Below are positions 26,322 to 35,384 of a DNA stretch of 64,000 bases, one piece after another. The notes under the pieces are model-generated. The model made no database searches. It was not told the DNA's origin and worked only from the letters and a program-made list of their open reading frames with translations. Position 1 is the first letter of the stretch, and every line of letters begins with the position of its first letter. The position numbers and the translations under genes were made by a program. Origin of the DNA: Planctomicrobium sp051466335. Lineage in GTDB: Bacteria; Planctomycetota; Planctomycetia; Planctomycetales; Planctomycetaceae. Location of the stretch: positions 3,224,001-3,288,000 of the forward strand of contig NZ_CP195793.1 of NCBI RefSeq assembly GCF_051466335.1, written 5' to 3'.

Positions 26322-27689
26322 ATGAAGCTGTTTCACTGGGCGTTCATTGCCCTATTTACACTTCCAATTCATCAGGTTTTCGGCCAGCAATCCGATTCGA
26401 ATCGACGCGACGATCGAGCTGTTTCGAAGGTCGAACTGAACGATGGCGATTCGTTTGTGTTTCTCGGCGACAGTATCACTCATCAGTGCTTGTACACACA
26501 ATATGTAGAAAACTACTTCTACACACACTTCCCCCAGCTACGACTGAACATCCATAACGCTGGAGTCAGCGGTGCGCGCGCCTGGGACGCCCTCGCCCGG
26601 TTCGATCAGGATGTCGCTTCGTACAAGCCGAAGTACGTCACCATTCTCCTCGGGATGAATGATGCGAGCTACCGCCCCTACGATGAAGCGACCTTCCAGA
26701 CCTATTCCAAGGATATGTCGGAAGTCATCGCAAAAATCCAGGCGATCGGTGCTCAGCCGATTCCGATGTCTCCCACGATGTATGACGCCCGCGCCATGCG
26801 AGCCAACAATTACCGCAATTTCAACGAAGAGACCAATTCACTCTACAACTCCGTTCTCGCGTTCTATGGTGCGTGGCTGCGAGAAGTCGCCTTCGAGAAG
26901 AAGTTGAACTTCGTCGACATGCACACTCCTCTCAATCAGCTGACAAGCCAGCAACGTGAAACCGACCCAAGCTTTACACTGATCCGCGATGCAATCCATC
27001 CGGATGCGCCGGGGCAGGTGGTCATGGCGGTTTCATTGCTTTCCGATCTTCATATGCCAGGTTTGGTCTCGTCCATTCAGATTCAGAAAAATGCAGATGG
27101 TACATGGACTGCCACAGGCGAGAACGGAGAGATTACAGATCTGAACGTCGACCACGATTCAGAGATCTCCTTCAACTTCCAAGCGAAGTCACTCCCATGG
27201 GTGCTGCCAGAGAACGCTCGCCTGGGAGTAGACCTGACCTATGCAGGACATCGACTCAGCCGCGAAGCATTTCAGGTGAGCGGGCTCCCTGTCGGGGAAT
27301 ACGAACTGAAGATCGATGGGCAGGCCGTCGGTCAATATTCCTCTGCGGAGCTGGCGGTCGGGATTGAACTCGAGGACAATCCTCTCACCCCGCAACATCA
27401 GCAGGCAGCCAAAGTCGCGGAATTGAATGCGAAGCGAAACCAGGCACACATCGCAGCATTGCGTTTGGAGTGGTTTCAGTTTCAAGAGTTCGCAAGGCTC
27501 AAACAGAGAAGCGAAAGTGAGCCCGACAATAAAGAACTCGAGGCAACACTTGCTCAGTTAACAGAGCACATAAAGTCCATCCAATCCCGCGTCGACGTGC
27601 ATAATGCGAACGCAAAATTGATTGAAGACGAGATCTTCACGATCAATCAGCCTAAAAACTCGCATTACACACTATCCAGCGTAAGATAA
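26322..27689 (+). CDS. Secreted SGNH/GDSL hydrolase
   Basis: A 455-residue esterase-type protein with a signal peptide (MKLFHWAFIALFTLPIHQVFG). The four SGNH blocks are visible: FLGDSITHQ (nucleophile Ser), NAGVSGARA (Gly), LLGMNDASY (Asn) and IRDAIHPDAPGQ (Asp and His). The catalytic domain ends near residue 250. A further 200 residues form a beta domain and a helical tail with coiled-coil character. Planctomycetes carry many such enzymes for deacetylating polysaccharides; the substrate here is unknown. It stands alone, with dnaX 113 bases downstream. Confidence 0.88.
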   Translation: MKLFHWAFIALFTLPIHQVFGQQSDSNRRDDRAVSKVELNDGDSFVFLGDSITHQCLYTQYVENYFYTHFPQLRLNIHNAGVSGARAWDALARFDQDVASYKPKYVTILLGMNDASYRPYDEATFQTYSKDMSEVIAKIQAIGAQPIPMSPTMYDARAMRANNYRNFNEETNSLYNSVLAFYGAWLREVAFEKKLNFVDMHTPLNQLTSQQRETDPSFTLIRDAIHPDAPGQVVMAVSLLSDLHMPGLVSSIQIQKNADGTWTATGENGEITDLNVDHDSEISFNFQAKSLPWVLPENARLGVDLTYAGHRLSREAFQVSGLPVGEYELKIDGQAVGQYSSAELAVGIELEDNPLTPQHQQAAKVAELNAKRNQAHIAALRLEWFQFQEFARLKQRSESEPDNKELEATLAQLTEHIKSIQSRVDVHNANAKLIEDEIFTINQPKNSHYTLSSVR

Positions 27690-27802
27690 GTGGATGCGAC
27701 GTCGAAACTTAACTCTTCGCTGCCTTTCGGAGTGACCTCCGGGAGGCAGCTTTCGCAAAGTCACTTTCCACTTGGCCGAATTTGGTCACCAGAATTGCCG
27801 TC

Positions 27803-29827
27803 ATGGTCAGCGAACAGAATCAGCAATACACCGTCCTTGCCCGCCGGTTTCGTCCGAAGTCTTTCGACGAAGTGGTGGGGCAAGAGCACGTCGGGCAAGC
27901 AATTCAGAATGCCATCAAAAATGGCCGTGTCGCCCATGCTTATTTGTTTACTGGAGCACGCGGAGTCGGAAAGACCTCTACCGCGAGAATCTTTGCCAAA
28001 GCACTCAACTGCCCCAACGTCAAAGATGGAGTCCCCTGCAACGCGTGCGATGCGTGCCAGGGGATCGGAGCGGGGAACGACGTCGACGTTCTCGAGATCG
28101 ACGGTGCATCTAACCGCGGTATCGACGACATCCGACAACTCCGCGCAAATGTCAGTATTCGCTCGATGCGATCGCCGTACAAGGTGTATATCATCGACGA
28201 AGTGCACATGCTCACCAAGGAAGCCTTCAACGCTCTCCTCAAGACGCTTGAAGAACCTCCCCCGAATGTAAAATTCGTGTTCTGCACAACCGAGCCAAAC
28301 AAGGTTCCAGACACGATTTTGTCTCGTTGCCAGAGATTCGACTTTGGCACAATCGACCAAACCAGTATCGCAGGTCGCCTCAAAGAGATCGCAGAAGCGG
28401 AAGGGAAGATCGTCGATGACGCCGCCGTGGAACTCGTCGCCCGACGAGCAGCGGGGTCGATGAGAGACAGCCAATCTCTGTTCGACCAGCTTCTCGCCTT
28501 TGGCGGTGAACGGATTACCGCGGACGATGTTCATCAGCTCCTCGGTACGGCCCCAGATGAACGGCTGATTCAACTCGTCGAATCGCTTATCGCCGGCCAA
28601 CCCTCCATCGCACTCGTCGAAATCGAGACAGCATTGGAACGCGGAGTACAGATCGGAAGTTTCAGCGATCAGCTACTCGCATATTTTCGCGATCTCCTTG
28701 TTTCCGCAGCAGGCGCACACAACGTGTCGCTTTCCGCTGTGACCGAGTCCAGTCGGGAAAAAGTGCATGATCAAGCGAAACGCTGGGGGCTCCAGACGAT
28801 TACCGCCGCCATGCAGATCCTCGCCGAGACGAAGTCACGCATGCAGCGTGCAACCTACTCTCGAGCACTGATTGAACTCGCGATCGTCCGGATTGCTTCA
28901 CTCGAACAACTCGATCAAATCGCAGCACTGCTGCGCGCAGCCAGTGGCGGGTCCGCAGCGATTCAGCTTCCACCTCGTCAGCTGCCGCCGCCTGCGAAAG
29001 CACACAGCGAATCCAATCCGGGACGCCAGGTTGCATCGGATCCAGAGCCCGCACCGCCAATCCCGGTTCCGGAGAAAATCGCCCCTGCCGCTGTCCCTGC
29101 TTCTGTCCTCGGACCAGCTCCAATGCAGCCCGTCGAGGCACAACCTGAGCCAACGATTGCTCCCCCACCGGTTTCAACCGCGAGTGTTCAGCCACCCCCG
29201 ATTGCAGCTCCCGATCCCGAATTTGAAAATCTAAAAAAAAACAGTGACGCAACCGTTCGGGGAAGTATTGTCTCCACCCAGTCATTGAACGATTACCAAC
29301 CAGCACAAGACGATAGCTCAATGTCGGGGGAGGAGAATCCGTTTAATCACCAAAAGACGGAACCCACAACTGCAATAGAATTTAGAGAGGGCCAAGAGGC
29401 CAGATTCTGGGAAGCCCTATTGAACGCTGTCCCGGAAAAGCTCGCCGACAATTTAAGGAACTCCTGCAGAAGAGCAATTTTTGGACCAAATCGACTGGAA
29501 ATCTACTTCCCCAAGAGCTATCTTTTCAGCAAGAGTTATTGTGAAAACCCCGACTCCTTCAAAAAGCTCGTTGCTTCAGTCGACGAACTGGCAGGACAGG
29601 CAATCGACTGTCGACTTCAGATCGACCCGAATGCCGAGTCCAATGTGAAGGCTCCGCCGAAACCGGTAAAGGCTCACACAATTGAAAGGAGACGTCCCTC
29701 CGTACTCGATGGAGACCATTACGTTCAAATGGTTGCCGCCGTTTTCGGTGGAGAAGTCAAGGACGTGCGAGTCGTTCCTGAGGCGGTCCTTCCTGCCGAG
29801 GGATCAAGTGATTCAGACGAAGAATAG
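27803..29827 (+). CDS. dnaX: DNA polymerase III subunits tau and gamma
   Basis: The clamp-loader ATPase, 674 residues from the ATG at 27803. Walker A is GARGVGKTST (51-60), a four-Cys zinc module follows (CPNVKDGVPCNACDAC), and DEVHMLTKEAFNALLKTLEE and the sensor ILSRCQRFDF are present. A proline-rich hinge (about 400-470) precedes the C-terminal tau domains (FWEALLNAVPEKLADNLRN). A nine-A tract at 29233-29241 in the hinge end would, on a -1 shift, give a UGA two codons later and a 481-residue gamma form. An earlier TTG at 27782 is in frame but less likely. recR follows 32 bases downstream; ybaB, commonly between them, is absent. Confidence 0.95.
   Translation: MVSEQNQQYTVLARRFRPKSFDEVVGQEHVGQAIQNAIKNGRVAHAYLFTGARGVGKTSTARIFAKALNCPNVKDGVPCNACDACQGIGAGNDVDVLEIDGASNRGIDDIRQLRANVSIRSMRSPYKVYIIDEVHMLTKEAFNALLKTLEEPPPNVKFVFCTTEPNKVPDTILSRCQRFDFGTIDQTSIAGRLKEIAEAEGKIVDDAAVELVARRAAGSMRDSQSLFDQLLAFGGERITADDVHQLLGTAPDERLIQLVESLIAGQPSIALVEIETALERGVQIGSFSDQLLAYFRDLLVSAAGAHNVSLSAVTESSREKVHDQAKRWGLQTITAAMQILAETKSRMQRATYSRALIELAIVRIASLEQLDQIAALLRAASGGSAAIQLPPRQLPPPAKAHSESNPGRQVASDPEPAPPIPVPEKIAPAAVPASVLGPAPMQPVEAQPEPTIAPPPVSTASVQPPPIAAPDPEFENLKKNSDATVRGSIVSTQSLNDYQPAQDDSSMSGEENPFNHQKTEPTTAIEFREGQEARFWEALLNAVPEKLADNLRNSCRRAIFGPNRLEIYFPKSYLFSKSYCENPDSFKKLVASVDELAGQAIDCRLQIDPNAESNVKAPPKPVKAHTIERRRPSVLDGDHYVQMVAAVFGGEVKDVRVVPEAVLPAEGSSDSDEE
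29233..29241 (+). other. A9 slippage tract in dnaX producing a gamma-like product
   Basis: Frame zero reads CTA AAA AAA AAC AGT GAC. With one added A or a -1 slip it reads CTA AAA AAA AAA CAG TGA, an immediate stop. Thermus thermophilus dnaX uses the same nine-A transcriptional slippage, so this is a well-founded but untested prediction. Confidence 0.7.
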
Positions 29828-29859
29828 ATCACGAATTTACAAGGAAGTGTTTCAACAGC

Positions 29860-30486
29860 ATGGCCGCACGAGGCTTCCAACCTGAACAACATCCCTTCGG
29901 TCCGGCTGTCGGACGGTTGGTAGAACAGTTCTCGAGTTTGCCGGGAATCGGTCGAAAGTCCGCCGAACGTCTGGCAAATTATGTGTTAAGTTGTCGAGAC
30001 ACAGATGCATTCGCCTTAGCGGATGCGATCTATGAAGTGAAGAAAAGCGTTCGCCGATGCCGCGTCTGTTTTAATCTGACGGAGCAGGAAGTCTGCTCAA
30101 TCTGTCGTGATCCACGACGAGATCGAACAGTCGTCTGTGTTGTCGAACAACCTAAAGACGTTGCAGCTCTCGAAGCGGCATCAGCTTTCCAAGGAACTTA
30201 CCACGTTCTAGGGGGGCGAATCGCTCCGCTGGAAGGAGTAGGACCTGACGATCTGACCATCGGACAACTTGTTCAGCGCGTCAAAGTCGATCAGGTAAAA
30301 GAGTTAGTGATGGCCACGAATCCAACTCTGGAAGGAGACGGAACAGCACTGTTCATCTCAAACCTTCTGGAAGAGGAACCCGTTTCAATCACGCGGCTTG
30401 CTCGCGGAATTGCGACAGGGAGTGTTTTGGAATTTGCGAATAAGGAAATGTTGGCCGATGCCATGCGAGGACGCCAGCAGTTTTAG
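29860..30486 (+). CDS. recR: Recombination protein RecR
   Basis: A 208-residue RecFOR-pathway protein that, with RecO, loads RecA onto gapped DNA. An N-terminal helix-hairpin-helix (SSLPGIGRKSAERLANYVL), a Cys4 zinc finger (CRVCFNLTEQEVCSIC) and a Toprim domain (VVCVVEQPKDVAALE ... LVMATNPTLEGDGTALF) are all intact. The length matches the family (about 200). It lies just after dnaX, a common pairing, and probably shares its transcript. Confidence 0.95.
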   Translation: MAARGFQPEQHPFGPAVGRLVEQFSSLPGIGRKSAERLANYVLSCRDTDAFALADAIYEVKKSVRRCRVCFNLTEQEVCSICRDPRRDRTVVCVVEQPKDVAALEAASAFQGTYHVLGGRIAPLEGVGPDDLTIGQLVQRVKVDQVKELVMATNPTLEGDGTALFISNLLEEEPVSITRLARGIATGSVLEFANKEMLADAMRGRQQF

Positions 30487-30770
30487 AGTGAATCTCGACA
30501 GAGTTTGGAGTGCAACGGGCAGTCAGCACACGAATTGCAAGAGTACCGGATGATGTTTTTGTCGCCATTCGCCCTGACTTTATTCGAGCCAGCGGCGAAC
30601 CGAAAATCGGTTGATTGATCCAAGTGAACTGCCACTCAAGAGTGAAAACTGGATTGAGTGAACACAGAATTGGTAGTCCCCGTTCCGCACGTCGGCGTCC
30701 CCTGAACAAGTGTATGAGTTTCGCGCCGAACAGGCACTGGTAAGAGCAGCGTGCTCTAGATCGAACCGAG

Positions 30771-32240
30771 ATGCATTTAAACGTTTCACAACAAATGCGT
30801 ATGAGCCAGCAAATGAAGCTGGCTCCCCGCATGATCCAGTCAATGGAGATCTTGCAGCTCCCGTTGATGGCGTTGCAGGAACGCATTGACCAGGAACTTG
30901 CTGAAAACGTCGTCCTCGAACAGATCGCGACTAAAAAAGACGAATACAAATACGAGGCTGCTGAATCTGAATTCGAAGCTCCGAAAGTCGAAATCGACCG
31001 CCGCGAAATGGTCTCGGATGACAACAACGCATCCGACTTCGAACGCCTTGTCGAAATTTCCAAAGAGTGGCCAGACGACAACTACACGTCCGGATCGCGC
31101 CCATCGAGTAATCGCATCGAAGAGGATGGGGATCGACAGAACGACGTGATGGCGAACTGCGAAAATCGCCCTGAGACGCTTCACGATCATCTCCTTGATC
31201 AATTTCATTGCGACGCCCCTGACCATCTCCGGAATTTCGGCGACTATCTGATCCACAACCTCGACGAGAACGGTCGTTTGCAGAGTTCGCTACCCGAACT
31301 CGCACAGGTTTTCGGAGAGAACATCTCTCGCGAGGACGCCGAACAGACACTCAAGCTCGTACAACGCCTCGATCCTCCCGGCGTCGGAGCGCGTGATCTC
31401 AAAGAATGCCTCCTGCTTCAAATTACGCCGGAGACTCCTCTTGGGGAGATCATGTACACGCTGATTGCAGACCATCTTGATGATGTCTTGCAAAACCGAT
31501 TGCCTCTTATCGAACGCAAAACCGGTTACTCGCTCGATACGATCAAAGCGGGTATTGAACAAATGCGGACGCTGGAACCGTACCCGGGGCGGATTTTCGA
31601 TACCCCTCGAGTGCAGACCATTGCTCCTGACCTGAAGGTCGCGAAGAACGAGGCAGGCGAATATGTTGTTGAGCTGATTGACGAATACGTCCCTCAACTC
31701 CGCATTAATCGCCGCTATATCCGCATGCTCGAAGGAAACCCGGACGCTGCCACGAAGGAATTCATTAAGCGGAAAATTGAATCAGCTAAATGGCTGATCG
31801 ACTCCATCGAGCAGCGTTACAATACCCTCAGGCGCGTTGCTCAGGCCATTGTGGATCAACAAACCGAGTTTCTGGATCTCGGGCCAGAGTACATCAAGCC
31901 GTTGAAGATGCAGGACATCGCAGATGTGGTCTCCGTCCACGTCACTACGGTATCCCGTGCGGTCGATGATAAGTTCATCGCCACACCTCGTGGAATTTTC
32001 CCACTCAAACGATTCTTTGGCGGCGGAACGAAGACCAGCGACGGTGAAGATGTCGCCTGGGAAAATATTCGGCTCAAGCTCAAGGAAATCGTGGATAAGG
32101 AAGACAAAGCCGATCCTCTCAGCGATGATGCACTCGTCGCCGAATTGGCCAAAGGTGGGTTGAACCTGGCCCGTCGAACCGTCACCAAATACCGCAAAGC
32201 GATGAACATTCCATCATCCCGGCAGAGACGCGAATACTAG
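30771..32240 (+). CDS. rpoN: RNA polymerase sigma-54 factor
   Basis: A 489-residue sigma-54. Region I is the Gln/Leu-rich start (MKLAPRMIQSMEILQLPLMALQ), which contacts enhancer-binding ATPases. Region II is acidic (residues 50-120). The core-binding and HTH region contains MQDIADVVSVHVTTVSRAV. The RpoN box at the end is ARRTVTKYRKAMNIPSSRQR, the usual -24 recognition helix. Length and order are normal. The final TAG at 32238-32240 is also the first three bases of repeat copy B. No hpf or ptsN follows, unlike the proteobacterial arrangement. Confidence 0.95.
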   Translation: MHLNVSQQMRMSQQMKLAPRMIQSMEILQLPLMALQERIDQELAENVVLEQIATKKDEYKYEAAESEFEAPKVEIDRREMVSDDNNASDFERLVEISKEWPDDNYTSGSRPSSNRIEEDGDRQNDVMANCENRPETLHDHLLDQFHCDAPDHLRNFGDYLIHNLDENGRLQSSLPELAQVFGENISREDAEQTLKLVQRLDPPGVGARDLKECLLLQITPETPLGEIMYTLIADHLDDVLQNRLPLIERKTGYSLDTIKAGIEQMRTLEPYPGRIFDTPRVQTIAPDLKVAKNEAGEYVVELIDEYVPQLRINRRYIRMLEGNPDAATKEFIKRKIESAKWLIDSIEQRYNTLRRVAQAIVDQQTEFLDLGPEYIKPLKMQDIADVVSVHVTTVSRAVDDKFIATPRGIFPLKRFFGGGTKTSDGEDVAWENIRLKLKEIVDKEDKADPLSDDALVAELAKGGLNLARRTVTKYRKAMNIPSSRQRREY

Positions 32241-32344
32241 AGCACCTCTCACGAGAGTGTGGCGTTCCGGTGGCGATAAACCCAGCGCTAGAACGAGTCT
32301 TTGCCACCATTCGCCGCCGCACTCCCCGGAGACAGGGGCGAGTC
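32238..32344. repeat. Dispersed 107-bp repeat, copy B
   Basis: Ungapped match to copy A at 3154-3260. It begins TAGAGCACCTCTCACGAGAG, and the first three bases are the rpoN stop codon. Some differences from copy A keep pairing in the GTGTGGCG/CGCCGCAC stem through wobble. It lies in the gap between convergent rpoN and the UDP-sugar pyrophosphorylase gene; the remaining 214 bases of that gap show nothing I can name. Confidence 0.75.
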
Positions 32345-32558
32345 CCATTTCAGGGACCTGATCGTGCGATGCCGGCTGATTGCCTAAAACCGGGTGTCTC
32401 TCAATCCCTGCGAACCTTCGCACGAATGCGTTGCCAATTGCGAAGCAGGTGCCCCGGCCCCGCAAGACAGATCGATTGCTCTTATCGCCAAGCGCAGGCA
32501 AGGTACCCCGAGACCATTGGCCCAGCAGCACACCGAACTTCTCGTCGACACGGCAACT

Positions 32559-33983
32559 CTACTTGAGAATTGTCGGTCGCTTGAAGATTTGCCCCGGATC
32601 GAGCTTTGTCTGGAGCTCCATCGCATCAATTGCATAGAGCGGACTGATCTCGATGGGAACACCTTTTTCGACGATCCCGCCAGCAGCTTCAATCCATTCT
32701 CGGGCAATGCTCAACAATGCCGCGCGAGACGTCTGCGGGGAGTCATTTCCTTCCCCATTCTTGACTGGATTGAACTCTCGCGTGCGAATTCCTTCGACGA
32801 CGAGCGCGACCTTCGCATGCGGCAGAGCATCGAATATGAACTGTTCGAACTTGTTTGCATTCGGTTGAGCCGGAGCAAATTCCTCGCCAACCTCGTTGAT
32901 CCCGGGAACCTTCTTCAAGGCCACATGAAACGGCAACGAGAGGTCGTCTTTCAGCAATTTCTCGATGAAGTTCAGCTTGAAGACATGGATCGCAGTATTT
33001 CCAGCCCAGAAAACCAGAGAGCCATCCGGCTGTTTACGCTTCGATTCTTCAATTGGAAGATCGCTGTACTCGATGATCTCCGTTCGCCCATCGACGGAAG
33101 CAAGCACGCCCATCTTTTCTTCAGGGGACACTTTTGAGACAACTTTCGTCGTCAGCTCAGAGTTACTCAATACATGATGCCCCAGCAGGATCGGGTCACA
33201 TACAATCGCAGTTGGATTGTCCACCTGATGATAATACAGGTGTTCGATCCCACGATCTCTCATCACTCCGAGCATTCCAGTGTTCTGCAGCGCCCGCAAC
33301 ATGCCGCCATGACCGTCAGGGCTCGTCGCGACGCGGTCTTTTCGCTCCATCAGCATCTTCCCTGTGTCGACGTCGACTGCAGGAAGTGACGATTGCTGAA
33401 AGAAGAAGACGTTCTCTTCACTCAACCCGAAATATCGGTTCTGCTCGAAGAACGCGACCGTCGGACGATGTGTCGCCTCGCTGGTCATGATGAAATACGG
33501 GATGGACGCGTCGAACTGAATTGAGCGGGCGAGAACCTGCTCGCAGAGAATCTGAAACAGTGTCCGATCCGAGATCGGCCCGATCGGGTACATTCCCTTG
33601 GGAGCATTGAATCCCAGACGCGATCCCTGACCTCCAGCGACGAGAATTGCGCCGACTTTCCCTGCTCTCAACAAATCTTCGCCAGCTTCCAGTGCATCTT
33701 TCTGGCGTTGCCGATCCGCAGCGGTCGTAGGAATGCGAACAAGCTGCTGAGGAGACGTGGCGTTCTTCGCCTTTTCCACGAAGTCGACAGATGCCCCGGA
33801 AGTCGCCTGGCGGTCATCGATGAGTCGCTGCATCAATTGAAAATCGATGGAAAGAAGCTGTGCTTCCAGCGACTTTTGCTGCTCAGGGGAGAGTTCATCC
33901 CAGAACTGCACGAGATGTTCCTGCCCGACAGCCTGCAAAGGCTTGAGAATTCTTTGTGGAATCTGAACCGACATGTGCGTCAT
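32559..33983 (-). CDS. UDPGP-family UDP-sugar pyrophosphorylase (UAP1-like)
   Basis: A 474-residue nucleotidyltransferase of the UDPGP type 1 family, which makes UDP-GlcNAc or UDP-hexoses from UTP and a sugar 1-phosphate. The signature VAGGQGSRLGFNAPKG (about 118-133) is the nucleotide-binding loop. DGHGGMLRALQNTG and YYHQVDNPTAIVCDP follow as in UAP1 proteins, and FWAGNTAIHVF and EEFAPAQPNANKFEQFIFD complete the active site region. The family is mainly eukaryotic, with Planctomycetes, Chlamydiae and a few other bacteria. It feeds cell-wall or exopolysaccharide synthesis; the sugar cannot be read from sequence alone. Confidence 0.88.
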   Translation of the reverse strand: MTHMSVQIPQRILKPLQAVGQEHLVQFWDELSPEQQKSLEAQLLSIDFQLMQRLIDDRQATSGASVDFVEKAKNATSPQQLVRIPTTAADRQRQKDALEAGEDLLRAGKVGAILVAGGQGSRLGFNAPKGMYPIGPISDRTLFQILCEQVLARSIQFDASIPYFIMTSEATHRPTVAFFEQNRYFGLSEENVFFFQQSSLPAVDVDTGKMLMERKDRVATSPDGHGGMLRALQNTGMLGVMRDRGIEHLYYHQVDNPTAIVCDPILLGHHVLSNSELTTKVVSKVSPEEKMGVLASVDGRTEIIEYSDLPIEESKRKQPDGSLVFWAGNTAIHVFKLNFIEKLLKDDLSLPFHVALKKVPGINEVGEEFAPAQPNANKFEQFIFDALPHAKVALVVEGIRTREFNPVKNGEGNDSPQTSRAALLSIAREWIEAAGGIVEKGVPIEISPLYAIDAMELQTKLDPGQIFKRPTILK

Positions 33984-34203
33984 GATGATCGCCTCCCTGC
34001 CCGAAGCCTACCACATGGAATCGTGATGTACAGCCGGGTCGAATTTTCTACAACGAGCAGCCATACTAAGTAAATCGAAATTCGTGTGCTGTAGCAAGAC
34101 TTTCGTTGCGACAAAAATCGATCTCAACTCACGATTGTCATCGAATCCGCGGACTTTGATTTTAGTTTCCATCTAGAGTGCAGATGTCAGGAGAATTTCA
34201 GCA

Positions 34204-35262
34204 ATGGCCATTGGATTCGCGGTCGTCGGCACGGGCATGATCTCCCGCTATCACGCACAAGCTCTTGCTGCCATCCCCGACGCGAAATTAATCGGCTGCT
34301 ACAACCACAACCCAGAACGAGCAGCCACTTTCGCTCAAGAATTTCAATGCGAAGCATTTTCGACACTCGAAGAAATGCTCGCACGGAACGACATTCAAGT
34401 CGTCACCATCTGCACACCCAGCGGTGCACATCTTGAACCCGCCGTCGCTGCCGCCAACGCTGGAAAACATGTTCTGGTCGAGAAACCACTGGAGATTTCG
34501 CTCGAACGCTGCGATCAAATCATCCGAGCATGCAAGGCTGCGAATACACTCTTAGGTGTGATTCTCCCGTCCCGGTTCAGCCCCGCAAATATCGCACTCC
34601 GAGATGCCGTCCAGTCAGGTCGCTTTGGAAAGCTGACTCTGGGAGATACGTACGTGAAATGGTGGCGATCTCAAGAATATTACGACGCCGGGGGATGGCG
34701 CGGCACGTGGGCACTAGATGGGGGCGGCGCCTACATGAATCAGGCAATTCACAATGTCGACCTCCTTTACTGGCTAATGGGAGACGTCGAAGAGATTTGC
34801 GGGCTCACGAGCACTCTCGCTCACGAGCGAATCGAAGTTGAAGATGTCGGAACCGCGATTGCCCGATTCAAAAACGGAGCACTCGGGACCTTCGAGGCGA
34901 GCACAAGCGTTTACCCTGGGCTACTCAAGAAGACCGAAATACACGGGACGACAGGCTCAGCAATCATTGAGCAGGATTCCATTCTCCTGTGGAATTTCAA
35001 AGAGGCGCTCCCGGAAGATGCGATGCTCATCGAGAAGTACGGGAAAGGAAACGAAGTGACCGGAGGGGCCGCTGACCCAAAGGCGATTTCCTTCACCGGT
35101 CATCAACGTCAGTTTGAAGATTTCATCGACGCCATCCAAACTGGGCGATCCCCCCTCATCAACGGAGAAGAAGGGAGAAAAAGCGTCGAAATCATTCTGG
35201 CAATTTATGAATCGTCGAAATCCGGACGGCGAGTCCGATTGCCTCTCGAAAGCAATTCTTGA
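34204..35262 (+). CDS. Gfo/Idh/MocA-family NAD(P)-dependent oxidoreductase
   Basis: 352 residues. The Rossmann nucleotide loop is VVGTGMISRYHAQAL (residues 7-21), VTICTPSGAHLEPA precedes the lysine motif LVEKPLEIS (about 97), and the substrate domain contains DGGGAYMNQAIHNVDLLYWL (about 178), with the catalytic Asp/His region. These enzymes oxidise or reduce sugars and inositols, often nucleotide sugars. It lacks a Tat signal, so it is cytoplasmic. AGGAG lies ten bases before the ATG. The UDP-sugar pyrophosphorylase is divergent beside it, so a shared sugar-nucleotide pathway is possible. Confidence 0.9.
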   Translation: MAIGFAVVGTGMISRYHAQALAAIPDAKLIGCYNHNPERAATFAQEFQCEAFSTLEEMLARNDIQVVTICTPSGAHLEPAVAAANAGKHVLVEKPLEISLERCDQIIRACKAANTLLGVILPSRFSPANIALRDAVQSGRFGKLTLGDTYVKWWRSQEYYDAGGWRGTWALDGGGAYMNQAIHNVDLLYWLMGDVEEICGLTSTLAHERIEVEDVGTAIARFKNGALGTFEASTSVYPGLLKKTEIHGTTGSAIIEQDSILLWNFKEALPEDAMLIEKYGKGNEVTGGAADPKAISFTGHQRQFEDFIDAIQTGRSPLINGEEGRKSVEIILAIYESSKSGRRVRLPLESNS

Positions 35263-35333
35263 CAACAGGACCGTTTCATTGGCACGAGACACGGAAGTCT
35301 CTCATGAAAACGCGCGAGTCCCGGTCATTGGCC

Positions 35334-35384
35334 AGAGGCGTCCCCCCAAGAACTGCCAGCCCCTGTGGCAGTCAGGATGCCTCT
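35334..35384 (+). terminator. Long hairpin terminator between convergent genes
   Basis: AGAGGCGTCC pairs with GGATGCCTCT (one G-U), with an inner CTGCCA/TGGCAG stem, followed by TTCATTTT. The 3' arm overlaps the last codons of the minus-strand acyltransferase gene. Confidence 0.5.

Noticed and set aside
30540..30610. Possible fourth repeat copy (TTTGTCGCCATTCGCC)
   Set aside because: It matches the repeat in only about 16 bases with two mismatches. That is too short to separate from chance.
32270..33137. Open plus-strand frames after rpoN
   Set aside because: They cover repeat copy B and the antisense of the UDP-sugar pyrophosphorylase gene, with no family resemblance.
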